Shown: positions 36,506-45,810 of the stretch, piece after piece
Position numbering within the stretch: position 1 is the stretch's first letter
Layout: each line of letters begins with the position of its first letter
DNA from: Pseudolysinimonas_A sp049651805
Lineage (GTDB): Bacteria > Actinomycetota > Actinomycetes > Actinomycetales > Microbacteriaceae
DNA: 64,000 nucleotides
Direction: 5' to 3'
NCBI RefSeq assembly: GCF_049651805.1
Contig: NZ_JBASCU010000042.1
Location: 15,412 to 79,411 of the forward strand
Notes under the pieces: model-generated
The model's input: the letters and a program-made list of their open reading frames with translations, nothing else
Database searches by the model: none
What the model was told of the DNA's origin: nothing
Translations under genes and position numbers: made by a program

Positions 36506-37041
36506 TGCGTGTGCTTGGGACTCCTGTCGCACTGGTGGGCATTGCGGTCGCGAGCCTGCTGCTCGCCGGCTGCACGAGCGACTTCCTCAGCGACGACGGC
36601 ACCGCTGCCCCCTCTCCGACAGCGACAGAGGCCACCCCGCAACCCACCGAATCGAGCCCGGCCGAGCCGGTCGAACAGTTCGACTGCGACGACGTGCTCA
36701 TCGACCGTCCCGGCAACTACGTGCTGGGAGAGTGCGGCACCGTCACGCTCGAGGGCGGCGGCATCGACCTCACGGTCTCCTCGATCGCGAGCCTCGTCAT
36801 CCGCGGTGACGGCGTCGACATCGTGGGCGAGATGCTCGGCAAGGTCGACCTGCAGGGTCAGCGTGCCGACATTTCGGCGATCAGCATCGACGACCTGACG
36901 ATCCGCGGCGAACAGAACACCGTCGTCGTCGACACGACCATCGGCACCGTCGTCGTCAACGGCAACGAGAACGTCGTGAGCACCGGCGAGGGCATCGATT
37001 CACCGGTCATCGACAACGGCCTCCTCAACGAGATCAGCTGA
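36502..37041 (+). CDS. DUF3060 lipoprotein
   Basis: A 179-residue predicted lipoprotein. The signal peptide ends LLLAGC with lipidated Cys24, then a Ser/Thr/Pro-rich linker (residues 30-55). A repeating beta pattern follows, with ITVDG-like turns (VIRGDGVDIVGEM, LTIRGEQNTVVVDTTIG, VVVNGNENVVSTG). This is typical of DUF3060, a small beta-helix-like domain seen in actinobacterial surface lipoproteins. The function is unknown. TAGGCT at 36490-36495 lies before the ATG within the upstream gene, so it may also have its own promoter. Confidence 0.75.
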   Translation: MMRVLGTPVALVGIAVASLLLAGCTSDFLSDDGTAAPSPTATEATPQPTESSPAEPVEQFDCDDVLIDRPGNYVLGECGTVTLEGGGIDLTVSSIASLVIRGDGVDIVGEMLGKVDLQGQRADISAISIDDLTIRGEQNTVVVDTTIGTVVVNGNENVVSTGEGIDSPVIDNGLLNEIS

Positions 37042-37053
37042 GACGACATCGCT

Positions 37054-37094
37054 GGTCGAGTAGCGCACAGCGAAACGACGCGCGTGTCGAGACC
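37054..37094. repeat. GGTCGAGTAG...TGTCGAGACC palindromic repeat, copy 1
   Basis: A 41-base element beginning GGTCGAGTAGCG and ending CGTGTCGAGACC lies between two convergent genes (DUF3060 lipoprotein and sulfurtransferase). It belongs to the family seen also near 53.2, 54.3 and 64.0 kb. Being palindromic and intergenic, it may serve as a two-way terminator. Confidence 0.75.
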
Positions 37095-37096
37095 CG

Positions 37097-37969
37097 CTAA
37101 ACCAGCGCGCCGCTTCCCGTCGTCACCAGGGGCGCGTCCGGGTCAGCCGCCCACTCGTTGAGCGACCCGTCGTAGATGGCGACGTGGGTCTCGCCGAGCC
37201 GCACGAGCTGCAGCGCCGCCGTGGCCGCCGCGATGCCGCCGCTGCAGTACACCACGACGCGAGGTGCGCCGAGCGCGGGGGCGAGTGCGTCCCGAAGCTG
37301 GTCTTCCGCGAGGGTGGTTCGCGCCTGGCGGTCGACGAGTCGTGTCAGTGCCACGGCGCTGGAACCCGGGATGTGGCCGGGCCGACCTCTGCCGTCGATC
37401 TCTTTCGCGGAGAGCGCGCAGACCAGCGAGGCGTGCTCCTCGCCGCGGACGACACGCTCGACGAAGGCCTTGTCCACCCAGGCATCCGGCCGCTCGATCG
37501 CGACGAAAGTCGCCGGCGACGGCTCCACGTGCCCGCGCTCCGTGGGCCGATCGTCGGCGATCCACGCGGTCAGCCCGCCGTCGAGGACGGCTGCGCTGTC
37601 GTGGCCGAACGCGCGGAACAGCCACCACAGACGGGACGCGAACTGGCCGAACCCGGTGTCGTAGACCACGACCGTCGTCTCCGGGCCGATTCCGAGGGCG
37701 CCCGCGGCCACCGCGAATCGGGCCGAGTCGGGTCGCGTGTACGGGAATCGGCCGTCGGGGTCGGAGAACTCGTCGATCAGGTCGGCGAACAGCGCCCCCG
37801 GGATATGGCCGTCGACGATGTACTGCTCGTGACCGCTGAGTCTGCCCGGTTTGCCGTTCGGCTGCGTAAACGAGACGACCGACGCATCCACGACGACGAG
37901 GTCGTCGGCACCCAAGTGGTCGGCGAGCCACTGGGTGGAGACGAGCGGAGACGGGAGTGTGGTGGCCAT
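37097..37969 (-). CDS. Rhodanese-type sulfurtransferase, second copy
   Basis: A 290-residue two-domain rhodanese. The N-domain has DLVVVDASVVSF and DGHIPGALFADLIDEFSD. The active Cys242 lies in VVVYCSGGIAAATAALQL. The active loop (CSGGIA) differs from that of the copy at 32977 (CGSGVV), so the two probably use different sulfur donors. The start is ATG 37969; an upstream GTG at 38005 is possible. It sits near metY and a CoA-binding gene on the same strand, so a sulfur-assimilation link is possible but unproven. Confidence 0.86.
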   Translation of the reverse strand: MATTLPSPLVSTQWLADHLGADDLVVVDASVVSFTQPNGKPGRLSGHEQYIVDGHIPGALFADLIDEFSDPDGRFPYTRPDSARFAVAAGALGIGPETTVVVYDTGFGQFASRLWWLFRAFGHDSAAVLDGGLTAWIADDRPTERGHVEPSPATFVAIERPDAWVDKAFVERVVRGEEHASLVCALSAKEIDGRGRPGHIPGSSAVALTRLVDRQARTTLAEDQLRDALAPALGAPRVVVYCSGGIAAATAALQLVRLGETHVAIYDGSLNEWAADPDAPLVTTGSGALV

Positions 37970-38026
37970 GTGTTTGACGGTAGCTGCGCATCCCTCGGTG
38001 GGCACGATGACCTGTCACACTCCGTC

Positions 38027-38079
38027 ATCCGCGACTTTTCGTCGCGCCGGAGCGTCGATCCGCGCGAAAAGTCGCGGAT
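38027..38079. repeat. Interspersed palindromic element, copy B
   Basis: The 15-bp arms ATCCGCGACTTTTCG (38027-38041) and the complement (38065-38079) are identical to copy A at 25404-25456. The 23-base centre has a different sequence but again includes an ATCCGCG repeat. This copy lies between the sulfurtransferase start and the end of the CoA-binding gene. Confidence 0.75.
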
Positions 38080-38109
38080 GGACGCGGGGTCAGCCGATAG
38101 ACAGGTGCG

Positions 38110-38694
38110 TCAGCGCAGGGTCTTGCGGGAGGTGATCTGGCCGGTGTCGAAGCCGAGCAGGTGTAGGCCGCCGTGGAAGCGGGCGTGCTCGACCTTGATG
38201 CAGCGGTCCATGACGACGGTGAGCCCCTTCGACTCGCCGTAGTACGCCGCCTCCTCGTTCCAGATGCCGAGCTGCACCCAGATGGTCTTCGCGCCGATCG
38301 CGACGACGTCGTCAATGACCGAAGGGATGTCGCTGCCCTTGCGGAACACGTCGACGATGTCGGGTACGACCGGCAGGTCGGCGAGCGACTTGTAGACCTT
38401 CTGGCCGAGGATCTCGTCGGCGTTCGGGTTGACGAAGTACAGCTCGTAGTCGCTGGACTGCTTGAGGTAGGTGGCGACGAAGTACGACGAGCGCGCTGGG
38501 TTGGGCGAGGCGCCGACGATCGCGACGGTCTTGGCCTTCTGCAGGATCTTCAGCCGGTCCTGCGCCGACGGTCCGACCCAGGTGCGCTTGCTCTTCAGCA
38601 GCTTCGCGAGCGGCGAGGACGCCGGGATCTCGCACGTGAGCCCGTTCGTCAGGTGAACGGTCTCGAGGTCGACGTCTGCCGTTGCGGTGCTCAT
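38110..38694 (-). CDS. CoA-binding Rossmann protein (YccU-like)
   Basis: A 194-residue protein with a CoA-binding domain (about residues 45-180). The VAIVGASPNPARSSYFVATYL nucleotide-binding turn is followed by VDVFRKGSDIPSVIDDVVAIGAKTIWVQLG and a conserved MDRCIKVEH near the C-terminus. Proteins of this type bind CoA and are often redox-linked through that cysteine. The function is not known. It lies seven bases after metY on the same strand, so the two are probably co-transcribed. Confidence 0.85.
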   Translation of the reverse strand: MSTATADVDLETVHLTNGLTCEIPASSPLAKLLKSKRTWVGPSAQDRLKILQKAKTVAIVGASPNPARSSYFVATYLKQSSDYELYFVNPNADEILGQKVYKSLADLPVVPDIVDVFRKGSDIPSVIDDVVAIGAKTIWVQLGIWNEEAAYYGESKGLTVVMDRCIKVEHARFHGGLHLLGFDTGQITSRKTLR

Positions 38695-38701
38695 ATCCCG
38701 A

Positions 38702-40018
38702 TTATCCCTTCACGGCCGCGGCGAGCGCTTGGTCGAGGTCGGCGATGATGTCTTCGACATCCTCGATGCCGACGCTGATGCGCACCAGACCCGGCTGCAC
38801 TCCGGCATCCACCAGCTGCTGCTCCGAGAGCTGGGCGTGCGTCGTCGAGCCGGGGTGGATGACGAGGGTCTTCGCGTCGCCGATGTTCGCCAGGTGCGAG
38901 GCGAGGTTGACGCTCTCGATGAAGGTCTGGCCGGCGGCTCGGCCCCCCTTGACGCCGAACGAGAACACCGAGCCCGGCCCCTTCGGCAGGTACTTCTTGG
39001 CGCGGTCGAAATGCGGATGCTGTGGCAGCCCCGCCCAGTTGACGAAGTCGATGCGCGGGTCGGCATCCAGCCATTCGGCGACCGTGCGGGCGTTGTCGAC
39101 GTGAGCCTGCATCCGGTACGGCAGAGTCTCGACGCCGAGCGCGAGCAGCCACGCTGAGTGCGGCGCGAGGGCCGGGCCGATGTCGCGCAACTGCTCGGCG
39201 CGCAGCCGGGTCAGGAAGGCGTACTCGCCGAAGTTGCCGTGCCAGTTCAGGCCGCCGTAGTGGGCCACCTCGGTGTCGAACAGCGGGAAGCGCTCGTTCG
39301 CCCAGTGGAAGCGGCCCGACTCCACGACGACGCCGCCGAGGGTCGTGCCGTGACCGCCCAGGAACTTCGTGGCCGAGTGGATGACGACATCCGCCCCCCA
39401 CTCGATCGGGCGGTTGAGGTAGGGGGTCGCGACCGTCGAGTCGACGATGAGCGGCAGGTGATGCGCGTGCGCGACGTCGGCGAGGCCCTCGAGGTCGGCG
39501 ATGTCGCCCGACGGGTTGGTGACCGACTCGGTGAAGATCAGCTTCGTCGTGTCGGTGATCGCCGCGGCGTAGTCCTCGGGGTTGGTGCCGGCGACGAAGG
39601 TCGTGTCGACGCCGAAACGACGCAGCGTGACGTCGAGCTGCGTGACCGAGCCGCCGTACAGCGACGCGGCCGACACGATGTGATCACCGGCGCCGGCGAG
39701 CGAGGCGAAGGTGATGAACTCGGCTCCCAGGCCGGATGCCGTCGCGACCGCGCCGAGGCCGCCCTCGAGGCTTGCGATGCGCTCCTCGAAGGACGCGACG
39801 GTCGGGTTCGCCAGCCGGCTGTAGATGTTGCCGTACTTCTGCAGCGCGAAGCGGGCGGCGGCATCCGCGGTGTCGTCGAAGACGAACGCGCTCGACTGGT
39901 AGATCGGCAGCGCGCGGGCGCCGCTCACCGCGTCGGGGATGTTGCCGGCGTGGATGGCGCGGGTCTTGAAGCCGTAATTGCGGTCGGCGTGCGACGTGTC
40001 GTCGGGTAAATCTGACAT
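38702..40018 (-). CDS. metY: O-acetylhomoserine sulfhydrylase
   Basis: A 438-residue PLP enzyme of the Cys/Met metabolism family. The Schiff-base Lys218 is in HSATKFLGGHG. The PLP-phosphate region ATASGLGAEFITFASLAGAG and the substrate-binding SVTNPSGDIADLEGLADVAH are typical. The length and the ending (HPGSTTHAQLSEQQLVDAG) match O-acetylhomoserine aminocarboxypropyltransferases rather than cystathionine synthases. It makes homocysteine from sulfide in methionine synthesis. It is co-directional with the CoA-binding gene. No riboswitch is seen upstream. Confidence 0.92.
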   Translation of the reverse strand: MSDLPDDTSHADRNYGFKTRAIHAGNIPDAVSGARALPIYQSSAFVFDDTADAAARFALQKYGNIYSRLANPTVASFEERIASLEGGLGAVATASGLGAEFITFASLAGAGDHIVSAASLYGGSVTQLDVTLRRFGVDTTFVAGTNPEDYAAAITDTTKLIFTESVTNPSGDIADLEGLADVAHAHHLPLIVDSTVATPYLNRPIEWGADVVIHSATKFLGGHGTTLGGVVVESGRFHWANERFPLFDTEVAHYGGLNWHGNFGEYAFLTRLRAEQLRDIGPALAPHSAWLLALGVETLPYRMQAHVDNARTVAEWLDADPRIDFVNWAGLPQHPHFDRAKKYLPKGPGSVFSFGVKGGRAAGQTFIESVNLASHLANIGDAKTLVIHPGSTTHAQLSEQQLVDAGVQPGLVRISVGIEDVEDIIADLDQALAAAVKG

Positions 40019-40027
40019 CCCGCCAGA

Positions 40028-41824
40028 TTATCCGGTTGGCTCCACCTGTTGCTCTGTACTACGTTCCGCGTCACTCGCGGCGCGCTCCTCGCGGCGATTG
40101 ATGATGCGGAACGTGAGCCAGACCGCGGCGACCAGGAGGCTGAACACCACGAGCACGCCGATCCACAGTGCGATCGGCTGCCGCGGGCCCTCCGACGTCG
40201 TCACCGACGGCAGCACGATGAGCGCGAACGTGAACGCCGTCGGCAGGGCGAGGGCGACCCACCGGCGCTTGGCATCGTCGAACAGTTCGCGACCCTCGAG
40301 GAAGGTCACCGGCAGGATCGCGACCATGACACCCGCGAGTCCCTCTGAGGCGGCGGCTCCGAGGGTTTCGAGCGTGAGCTGCCCGAGAACGTCGGGCGCC
40401 GCGCTGGCGAAGAGCCCCGACAAGACCGAGTATCCGACCCAAGCGGCGAGTGCGATTCCGAGTGTCGACGCGAGCCGGATCGTGGTGGCGCGGTTGCGGT
40501 CTTCGGCGCGCGCACTGCGAGCCAGCTCGAGTCCGAGCACCAGACCGACGAGGATGCCGGGGCTGAAGCCGATGGTGCGCGACGCGACGACTCCGAGGAG
40601 CGCGAGCACGAAGGCGCCGGGGCGCGCGACGATCTGCGCGGGCACGTGCCACCGCCGACCCATGGCGATCCGAGTGATCACGGCGGGAACGAGCACTACG
40701 AGGATGAGGCCGAGCGCGAGCGACAGGGTCATGCGCAGCGACGTCGCGTCGACCCCGAAGTCGGGGCTCGAGAAGCCGAAGGCGACGGTGGACAGGATGA
40801 TCACCAGTGGCGCCGCTGGGATCGGGATCTTGGGCAGCTTCGCGGTGAGGGCGCGCACCCGGTCGCCGAACCGCACCAGTCGGGTGAACGGGGCGCGGAT
40901 GCGGTCCCAGTTGGCCTCGATCGTGGCATCCAGGATGTTGGCGGGGATCGCGACGAGCAGCAGGATCAGGCCGCCGATGCCCGCCGCCATCGCGACCGTC
41001 AGCGGGTTACGGAAGATGTCCTGCAAGGTCGTCACGGCCTCGCTGAGGGGGCTCGGCGCGGCCGGGTCGCCGCCGAGGAACGACACCGGTCGCTGATCCG
41101 TCGGCGCCTCCGGCTCTTCGGCGACGGGTGCGGCGACGGGCCCGCTCACCGAGACGGGCGTCGCAGTCGGCGCGGGCGTCGCATCCGGCAGGGCAAAGGT
41201 TTCGAGCTCCTCGTCGCGGTCGGCGTCGGGGGCCGGCGACACGTTCGACGCTGGCGGGGTCGGCTTGGCGGACGACGTCGGGCTGGGAGTTGCCGTGACG
41301 CTCGGCGTCGGCGTCGGCGTGACCGTCGGCGTCGGCGTCGGCGTCACCGACGGGGTGGGATTCGGAGGCGGCGGCGCCACGACGCCGCTCACCGCGTGCG
41401 GAACGACCTCGAACTTCGCGGTGGTGCTCGACGCGACGCCGTCGATGGTCTCCGTCACCAGGATCTGGTGATTGCCGTAGGCGCGCTCCCCGCTGGGGGC
41501 CGCGCACGACCACGCGGCGGAGCCGACGCCGGTGCCGGAGCAGGAGAGGGAGATCCACGTCGCCCCGGGCGGACGGAGGGCGACAGCCACCTCGCCCGCG
41601 GGGTCTTTAGAACCGGAGATCGTGACGGCGCTGTCGGGATGCACCAAACCCGGAGACACGGCGATCGAGACGGCCGCACGAGCGCTCGAGGTGGTCGCGA
41701 GGAGGGTGGCGGCCGCCACCACGAGGAGGAGCGCGAGGGCACCCATGAAGGGTCGCGCGAAGACTCTGATTTCTGGCACGTCGGATCCAATGCGGGTTGG
41801 CAATGCCGGGGGACGCGGGCGCAT
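40028..41824 (-). CDS. Ig-repeat / Pro-Thr linker / multi-pass membrane protein, short paralogue
   Basis: A 598-residue protein. It has a signal-like hydrophobic segment (residues 25-50) and one Cys-containing Ig-like unit ending in AAWSC...GNHQILVTET. A Pro/Thr-rich linker of about 55 residues follows, encoded by near-perfect GGCGTC repeats. A C-terminal module of about seven or eight transmembrane segments follows GGDPAAPSPLSEAV. That module is clearly shared with the 1266-residue neighbour (SSPDFGVDATSLRMTLSLAL, FSPGILVGLVLGLEL). Function unknown. The ATG 41824 start is tentative; GTG 41779 is an alternative. Confidence 0.7.
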   Translation of the reverse strand: MRPRPPALPTRIGSDVPEIRVFARPFMGALALLLVVAAATLLATTSSARAAVSIAVSPGLVHPDSAVTISGSKDPAGEVAVALRPPGATWISLSCSGTGVGSAAWSCAAPSGERAYGNHQILVTETIDGVASSTTAKFEVVPHAVSGVVAPPPPNPTPSVTPTPTPTVTPTPTPSVTATPSPTSSAKPTPPASNVSPAPDADRDEELETFALPDATPAPTATPVSVSGPVAAPVAEEPEAPTDQRPVSFLGGDPAAPSPLSEAVTTLQDIFRNPLTVAMAAGIGGLILLLVAIPANILDATIEANWDRIRAPFTRLVRFGDRVRALTAKLPKIPIPAAPLVIILSTVAFGFSSPDFGVDATSLRMTLSLALGLILVVLVPAVITRIAMGRRWHVPAQIVARPGAFVLALLGVVASRTIGFSPGILVGLVLGLELARSARAEDRNRATTIRLASTLGIALAAWVGYSVLSGLFASAAPDVLGQLTLETLGAAASEGLAGVMVAILPVTFLEGRELFDDAKRRWVALALPTAFTFALIVLPSVTTSEGPRQPIALWIGVLVVFSLLVAAVWLTFRIINRREERAASDAERSTEQQVEPTG

Positions 41825-41905
41825 CCGGGTAAGCAGAGGCGCTCCGCGGGTGAAACGGGGGTGACCACATCTTGGCGCAACCAGGTGTGGTGAATGTTTC
41901 CAGGA

Positions 41906-41923
41906 GGTGAGACTTCTCTCACC
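41906..41923. terminator. Hairpin after the long paralogue gene
   Basis: GGTGAGA and TCTCACC pair perfectly around CTTC, ten bases beyond the stop of the leftward gene at 41934. On the leftward strand no T-run follows; on the other strand TTTT follows. It may end or attenuate transcription between the two paralogues. Confidence 0.5.
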
Positions 41924-41933
41924 TTTTCAGAGG

Positions 41934-44900
41934 CTACGCGTCGACCCTTTCGCGGTCGCTAGCTGCCCGCTTGTCGGCTCGCACGAAGATCACCCACACC
42001 GCGAGCGAGACGGCCCCGAACACCGCGAAGACGATGAGCCACACCCCGTAGTCGGCGACGTCGGTGCCTTCGACGGCCGTCGGCAGCACGAGCAGCGCGA
42101 AGGCGACGGCCACCAGCAGGAACGCTCCCGCCCAGAGGCGTTTCGAGACCTCCCACAGTTCGCGACCGTCGAGGAACTTGAGGGGGAATACGGCGATCAG
42201 CGCACCCGTCAGACCCTCGGCGGTGATGGCGACCATCGTGTCGTCGACGAGCATCCCGACGAAGTCGTTGCCGGGGGTGAATACCGAGTAGACGATCCAG
42301 GCGGCCAGCGCGAGGCCGGTCACGACGCCGATCTGCACGAACACTGCGCGCGCGGTGACCTGCTTGCTCGCCTGCAACAACTCGAGCCCGATCGCGACGC
42401 CGACCAGGAAGCCGGGGGAGAACTCCAGGATGCGGGCGACGATGACGCCGATCACGGCGAACAGGATGATCGTCGGCTGCATCGCGACGACGCCGATCGC
42501 GCCCCATGCGCGGCGGATGATGATTCCCGAGATCCACGACGCGACGAAACTGAGCACGAAGAGTGCGATCGCGAGCGACAGGACGAGGCGCAACGACACG
42601 ATGTCGAACCCGAAGCCCGGGTCGACGAACCCGTAGATGATCGCGACCAGCACCACGAGCAACCCTGCGGTGATGGCGCGCGACCGGGTGAATCGGATGA
42701 GCCAGTCCTGGGCGCGCGTCATCGCCCGGTCGAACGTGCCGTAGACGCGGCCGAGGCGGGAGGTGTTCGACGACAGCGAGGAGTTGAGCAGCTCGGTCGG
42801 CAGCGCCACGAGGAAGAGCAGAGCGAGCGCGAGCCCTCCGGCGATCGCGATCGTCACCGGGTTGTCGATGATCCGCCAGAGGGGGGCGATGGAGTCGGTG
42901 AGGGCACTCGGCGCGGCCGGGTCACCGCGGTCGACGGCTCCGCTCAAGCCGCCGGAGCCACCCGCGCCGCCGGTCGAGCTCGTCTCGTCGGCGTCGACCT
43001 CCAGCGCCTTGTCGACGGGCTTGATCTCGACCACCATGGCGTCGAAGTCTTGGGTGTAGGTCACCCCGAGCGGACTCGTGGCGACGACCTCGATGCGATG
43101 TGGGCCCACCTCGACGTCGTCCGGCACCGCGAACTCCAGCGTCTGCGGTGCGCCGGTCGCGATCGCAGTGCCCAGACTCCGCGGCGTCGAGTGCATGACC
43201 ACCTCGATCACCCAGCCCTGCGGCATCCCTTCGATCGTCACCGAGAAGGTGTCGCCGGGGCGCAGGTTCATCAGGTCGCCGTCGAAGTTCAGCAACCACT
43301 GCACGAGGGTGGGGAGGCTGGGTGCGGGCGGAGCTGGCTCGTCGGGGTCAGCGGGCGGCGGGGCCAGGAACACGGGGATGCTGCGGCTCGCCGAGTACGC
43401 CGAGAGACCGCCCGATTGCGGGTCGATGCTGATCGCCCGGGCGCTCGTCTCGGTGGATGCGGCGAAGCCGCACCCCCAGGTGCCGGCTCCTGTGGCGGTC
43501 GTCTGGCACAGCGTCGCGCCGGATCCGCCGACGATCCTCACGGTGTCGCCGGGGGTGGCGGCGCCGGACATCGCGATCGAGTTGCCCGCGCTCGCCGCCA
43601 CCGCCGTCGGCGTTTCGGGCACGCGGAAGAAGAACTGGTACGGCTCGTACCCGGGGGTGTCGGTGCCGATTCCCCCGCTTTCGTCAATGTCGCTGCGCAT
43701 GAACCACAGGCTGTGCAGGCCGGGTGCCAGGTCAGCGAGGTCGCACGTGGGCGAGCAGCTCGTGATCGGGCCATAGCCCGGCACCGACGAGGGCTGCACC
43801 CCGCTGCGACCGCTGCACGATCCGAAGGTCTCGATCGCGCCGCCGTCGTTGGGGACGACCGGCGAGTAGGTGAGCATCACGTTCGGGTCAGTCGTCGTCG
43901 CCACCAGACCGCCGGGAGTGAACGTGCACTGGATCGTCGACGATGACGCCGTTCCCTGCACGGGGATGGTCACATCCCCGCTGTACGCCGACATCCCGCG
44001 CGACTCGGCATCGATGTCGGTCGCGCGGGCAACCGACGCTGTCGACTTCGGGAAGGTGCACTGCCACAGGCCCTCGCCATCGGGAGAGGTGAGGCACAAC
44101 TGCGCACCTCCGGCGTTGTCGACACGCAGGTCGTTGGCCGGGGTCGCGGTGCCGGAAAGCGTGATCGTCGTGGCATCGCTCGTCACCGACGTGATGCTCG
44201 GCGTTTCGGGGATCGTGAAGAGGAAGTCGTAGACGCCTTCGCCTTCGCCCTCGCCCTCGCCGCCGGTGACGTAGAGCTCGTACAGGCCCGGAGGCAGCTC
44301 AGCCCAGTCACCCGCGTAGACCGTGTCTGCGAACGTCGTGCCGGGTGGGAACTGGTTGCCGATGTTCGTTCCACAGGTCGCGGGAGGCGCGAGCAGGTAC
44401 TCGCCGGCGAAGGCCTCGAGCGTGTAGAGGCTGAGCGAGAAGCCCTGGTCTTCGGTGACGTCGAACGACCCCGGCGCGAATACGCACGTCAGGGTGGGGT
44501 CGGTGCCGCCGCCCCCTTCCCCGATGATCGAGAACTCGGCCCAGCTCGCGTACGAGCCCACATCGGGGTTGGACGGGATGAAGTGGGTGAAGATCGCCGT
44601 GTATCCGCCACTGCCGAGCGCTCCGCCGTCGACCTCGCACAGCCAATCGGGGCCCACGTTGTCGCAGTCGGTCACCGACGTCGGCGTGTCGCTTCTGCCC
44701 TCGCCTTGACCCTCGTAGAGCTCCACGCGGGTGGACGCGCCGTCGTACATGGTCTGTCCGGTGAACGGAATCACCGCGGTGCCCTGCGGGTAGCTGTCGG
44801 GGGACTCCGCGACACCCGGGCGGGGGAGCAGCACCGAGAAGTTCACGAGGATCGGTTCGTCGACGCCGCGCTGCGCCGAGAGCACGTGCGCGCCGGGGTC

Positions 44901-45734
44901 CGGATAGAACTGGTTGTCGCAGGCCCAGGTGGTGCCGCTGATGATCGCCGTGCAGAAGGCCTCGCCACTGATCTCGATGTCGACGGCTTCCGATCCATCG
45001 GGAACCGTTCCTACGACGTCGAAGGTGTTGGCGGCCTCCCATTCGTACTGGGATTCGGGCAGCGGCTGGCCGACCGCGAACGGTGCGGCGGGGTCGATGA
45101 TCAGCGGACCCGACCCCTCGCCCCAGGTCATGCCCACCGTCTGGCGCACCCGCATCGTGTACGCGCCGGGAGCGACCCCGGCAAGATCGATCGAACACGA
45201 CCACGGGCCAGGGGAGGGGATGTTGGGGGTGCTACACGTCGGAACGACGCCGTCGATCGCGACGTCGATGACGGCGTCCGGCGCGGTCGTCGCCCCGGAG
45301 AAGAGGGCGAGCGAATCTTGCGGGACCTGGTACGGGTTGGGCTGGTCGTAGTTCGGCGGCGCCGGGACGACGTCGAGGGCAACGACGTCCAGGGCCGGCG
45401 GCAGAGCGGGAATGCTCTGCAGCGCGGTGTAGGAGTGGGAGCCGACCGGCAAGGGGTTCGCGGTCGTGCACGACCAGGCGTTCGCCACCACGGTCGCGGT
45501 GCACAGTTGCGTCTCGCCGTCGTCGTCGTAGACGGTGACTTCGGGGTCTCCGCCCGTCGTCGTGGTGCCGAAGAACTGGAAACCCGACGGCGTCCAGGTC
45601 ACGTCAGCGCCGTCAAGGGAGGGATCGAACTCGAGGCCACCGTCGGCGTTCGCCGCGATTGCGCCGGCGAAGATGAGGGTGCCGGTGAGGGCCGTCAAGG
45701 CGGCAAGACCGGCGGCGGTGCGTCGGCGGGTCAT
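41934..45734 (-). CDS. Large Ig-repeat surface protein with multi-pass membrane C-terminus, long paralogue
   Basis: A 1266-residue protein starting at ATG 45734, after AGGA. A signal peptide (TAAGLAALTALTGTLIFAGA) leads to about 900 extracellular residues. These hold at least six units with the pattern Cys...WxC...GxxxYT (for example NAWSCTTANPLPVGSHSYTA, GPWSCSIDLAGVAPGAYTMR, WACDNQFYPDPGAHVLSA, WQCTFPKS, WGCGFAAS). After RGDPAAPSALTDSI come about eight transmembrane segments like those of its shorter neighbour. No enzymatic motif is seen. It may act in adhesion or envelope organisation; the function is unknown. Confidence 0.72.
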   Translation of the reverse strand: MTRRRTAAGLAALTALTGTLIFAGAIAANADGGLEFDPSLDGADVTWTPSGFQFFGTTTTGGDPEVTVYDDDGETQLCTATVVANAWSCTTANPLPVGSHSYTALQSIPALPPALDVVALDVVPAPPNYDQPNPYQVPQDSLALFSGATTAPDAVIDVAIDGVVPTCSTPNIPSPGPWSCSIDLAGVAPGAYTMRVRQTVGMTWGEGSGPLIIDPAAPFAVGQPLPESQYEWEAANTFDVVGTVPDGSEAVDIEISGEAFCTAIISGTTWACDNQFYPDPGAHVLSAQRGVDEPILVNFSVLLPRPGVAESPDSYPQGTAVIPFTGQTMYDGASTRVELYEGQGEGRSDTPTSVTDCDNVGPDWLCEVDGGALGSGGYTAIFTHFIPSNPDVGSYASWAEFSIIGEGGGGTDPTLTCVFAPGSFDVTEDQGFSLSLYTLEAFAGEYLLAPPATCGTNIGNQFPPGTTFADTVYAGDWAELPPGLYELYVTGGEGEGEGEGVYDFLFTIPETPSITSVTSDATTITLSGTATPANDLRVDNAGGAQLCLTSPDGEGLWQCTFPKSTASVARATDIDAESRGMSAYSGDVTIPVQGTASSSTIQCTFTPGGLVATTTDPNVMLTYSPVVPNDGGAIETFGSCSGRSGVQPSSVPGYGPITSCSPTCDLADLAPGLHSLWFMRSDIDESGGIGTDTPGYEPYQFFFRVPETPTAVAASAGNSIAMSGAATPGDTVRIVGGSGATLCQTTATGAGTWGCGFAASTETSARAISIDPQSGGLSAYSASRSIPVFLAPPPADPDEPAPPAPSLPTLVQWLLNFDGDLMNLRPGDTFSVTIEGMPQGWVIEVVMHSTPRSLGTAIATGAPQTLEFAVPDDVEVGPHRIEVVATSPLGVTYTQDFDAMVVEIKPVDKALEVDADETSSTGGAGGSGGLSGAVDRGDPAAPSALTDSIAPLWRIIDNPVTIAIAGGLALALLFLVALPTELLNSSLSSNTSRLGRVYGTFDRAMTRAQDWLIRFTRSRAITAGLLVVLVAIIYGFVDPGFGFDIVSLRLVLSLAIALFVLSFVASWISGIIIRRAWGAIGVVAMQPTIILFAVIGVIVARILEFSPGFLVGVAIGLELLQASKQVTARAVFVQIGVVTGLALAAWIVYSVFTPGNDFVGMLVDDTMVAITAEGLTGALIAVFPLKFLDGRELWEVSKRLWAGAFLLVAVAFALLVLPTAVEGTDVADYGVWLIVFAVFGAVSLAVWVIFVRADKRAASDRERVDA

Positions 45735-45810
45735 GGGGGTCCTGTCTCGAGCTTGGTTACCCCCCGCTCGGAGTCTAGGACACGTCACATTCCGGCGTGC
45801 TACAGGATTT

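Noticed and set aside
41265..41345. GGCGTC-type tandem repeats as a microsatellite or CRISPR
   Set aside because: They encode the Pro/Thr linker of the 598-residue protein in frame; no spacers are present.
41907..43946. 679-residue open frame opposite the long paralogue
   Set aside because: Asp/Arg/His-rich with no recognisable fold; the leftward gene has a signal peptide, repeats and membrane segments.
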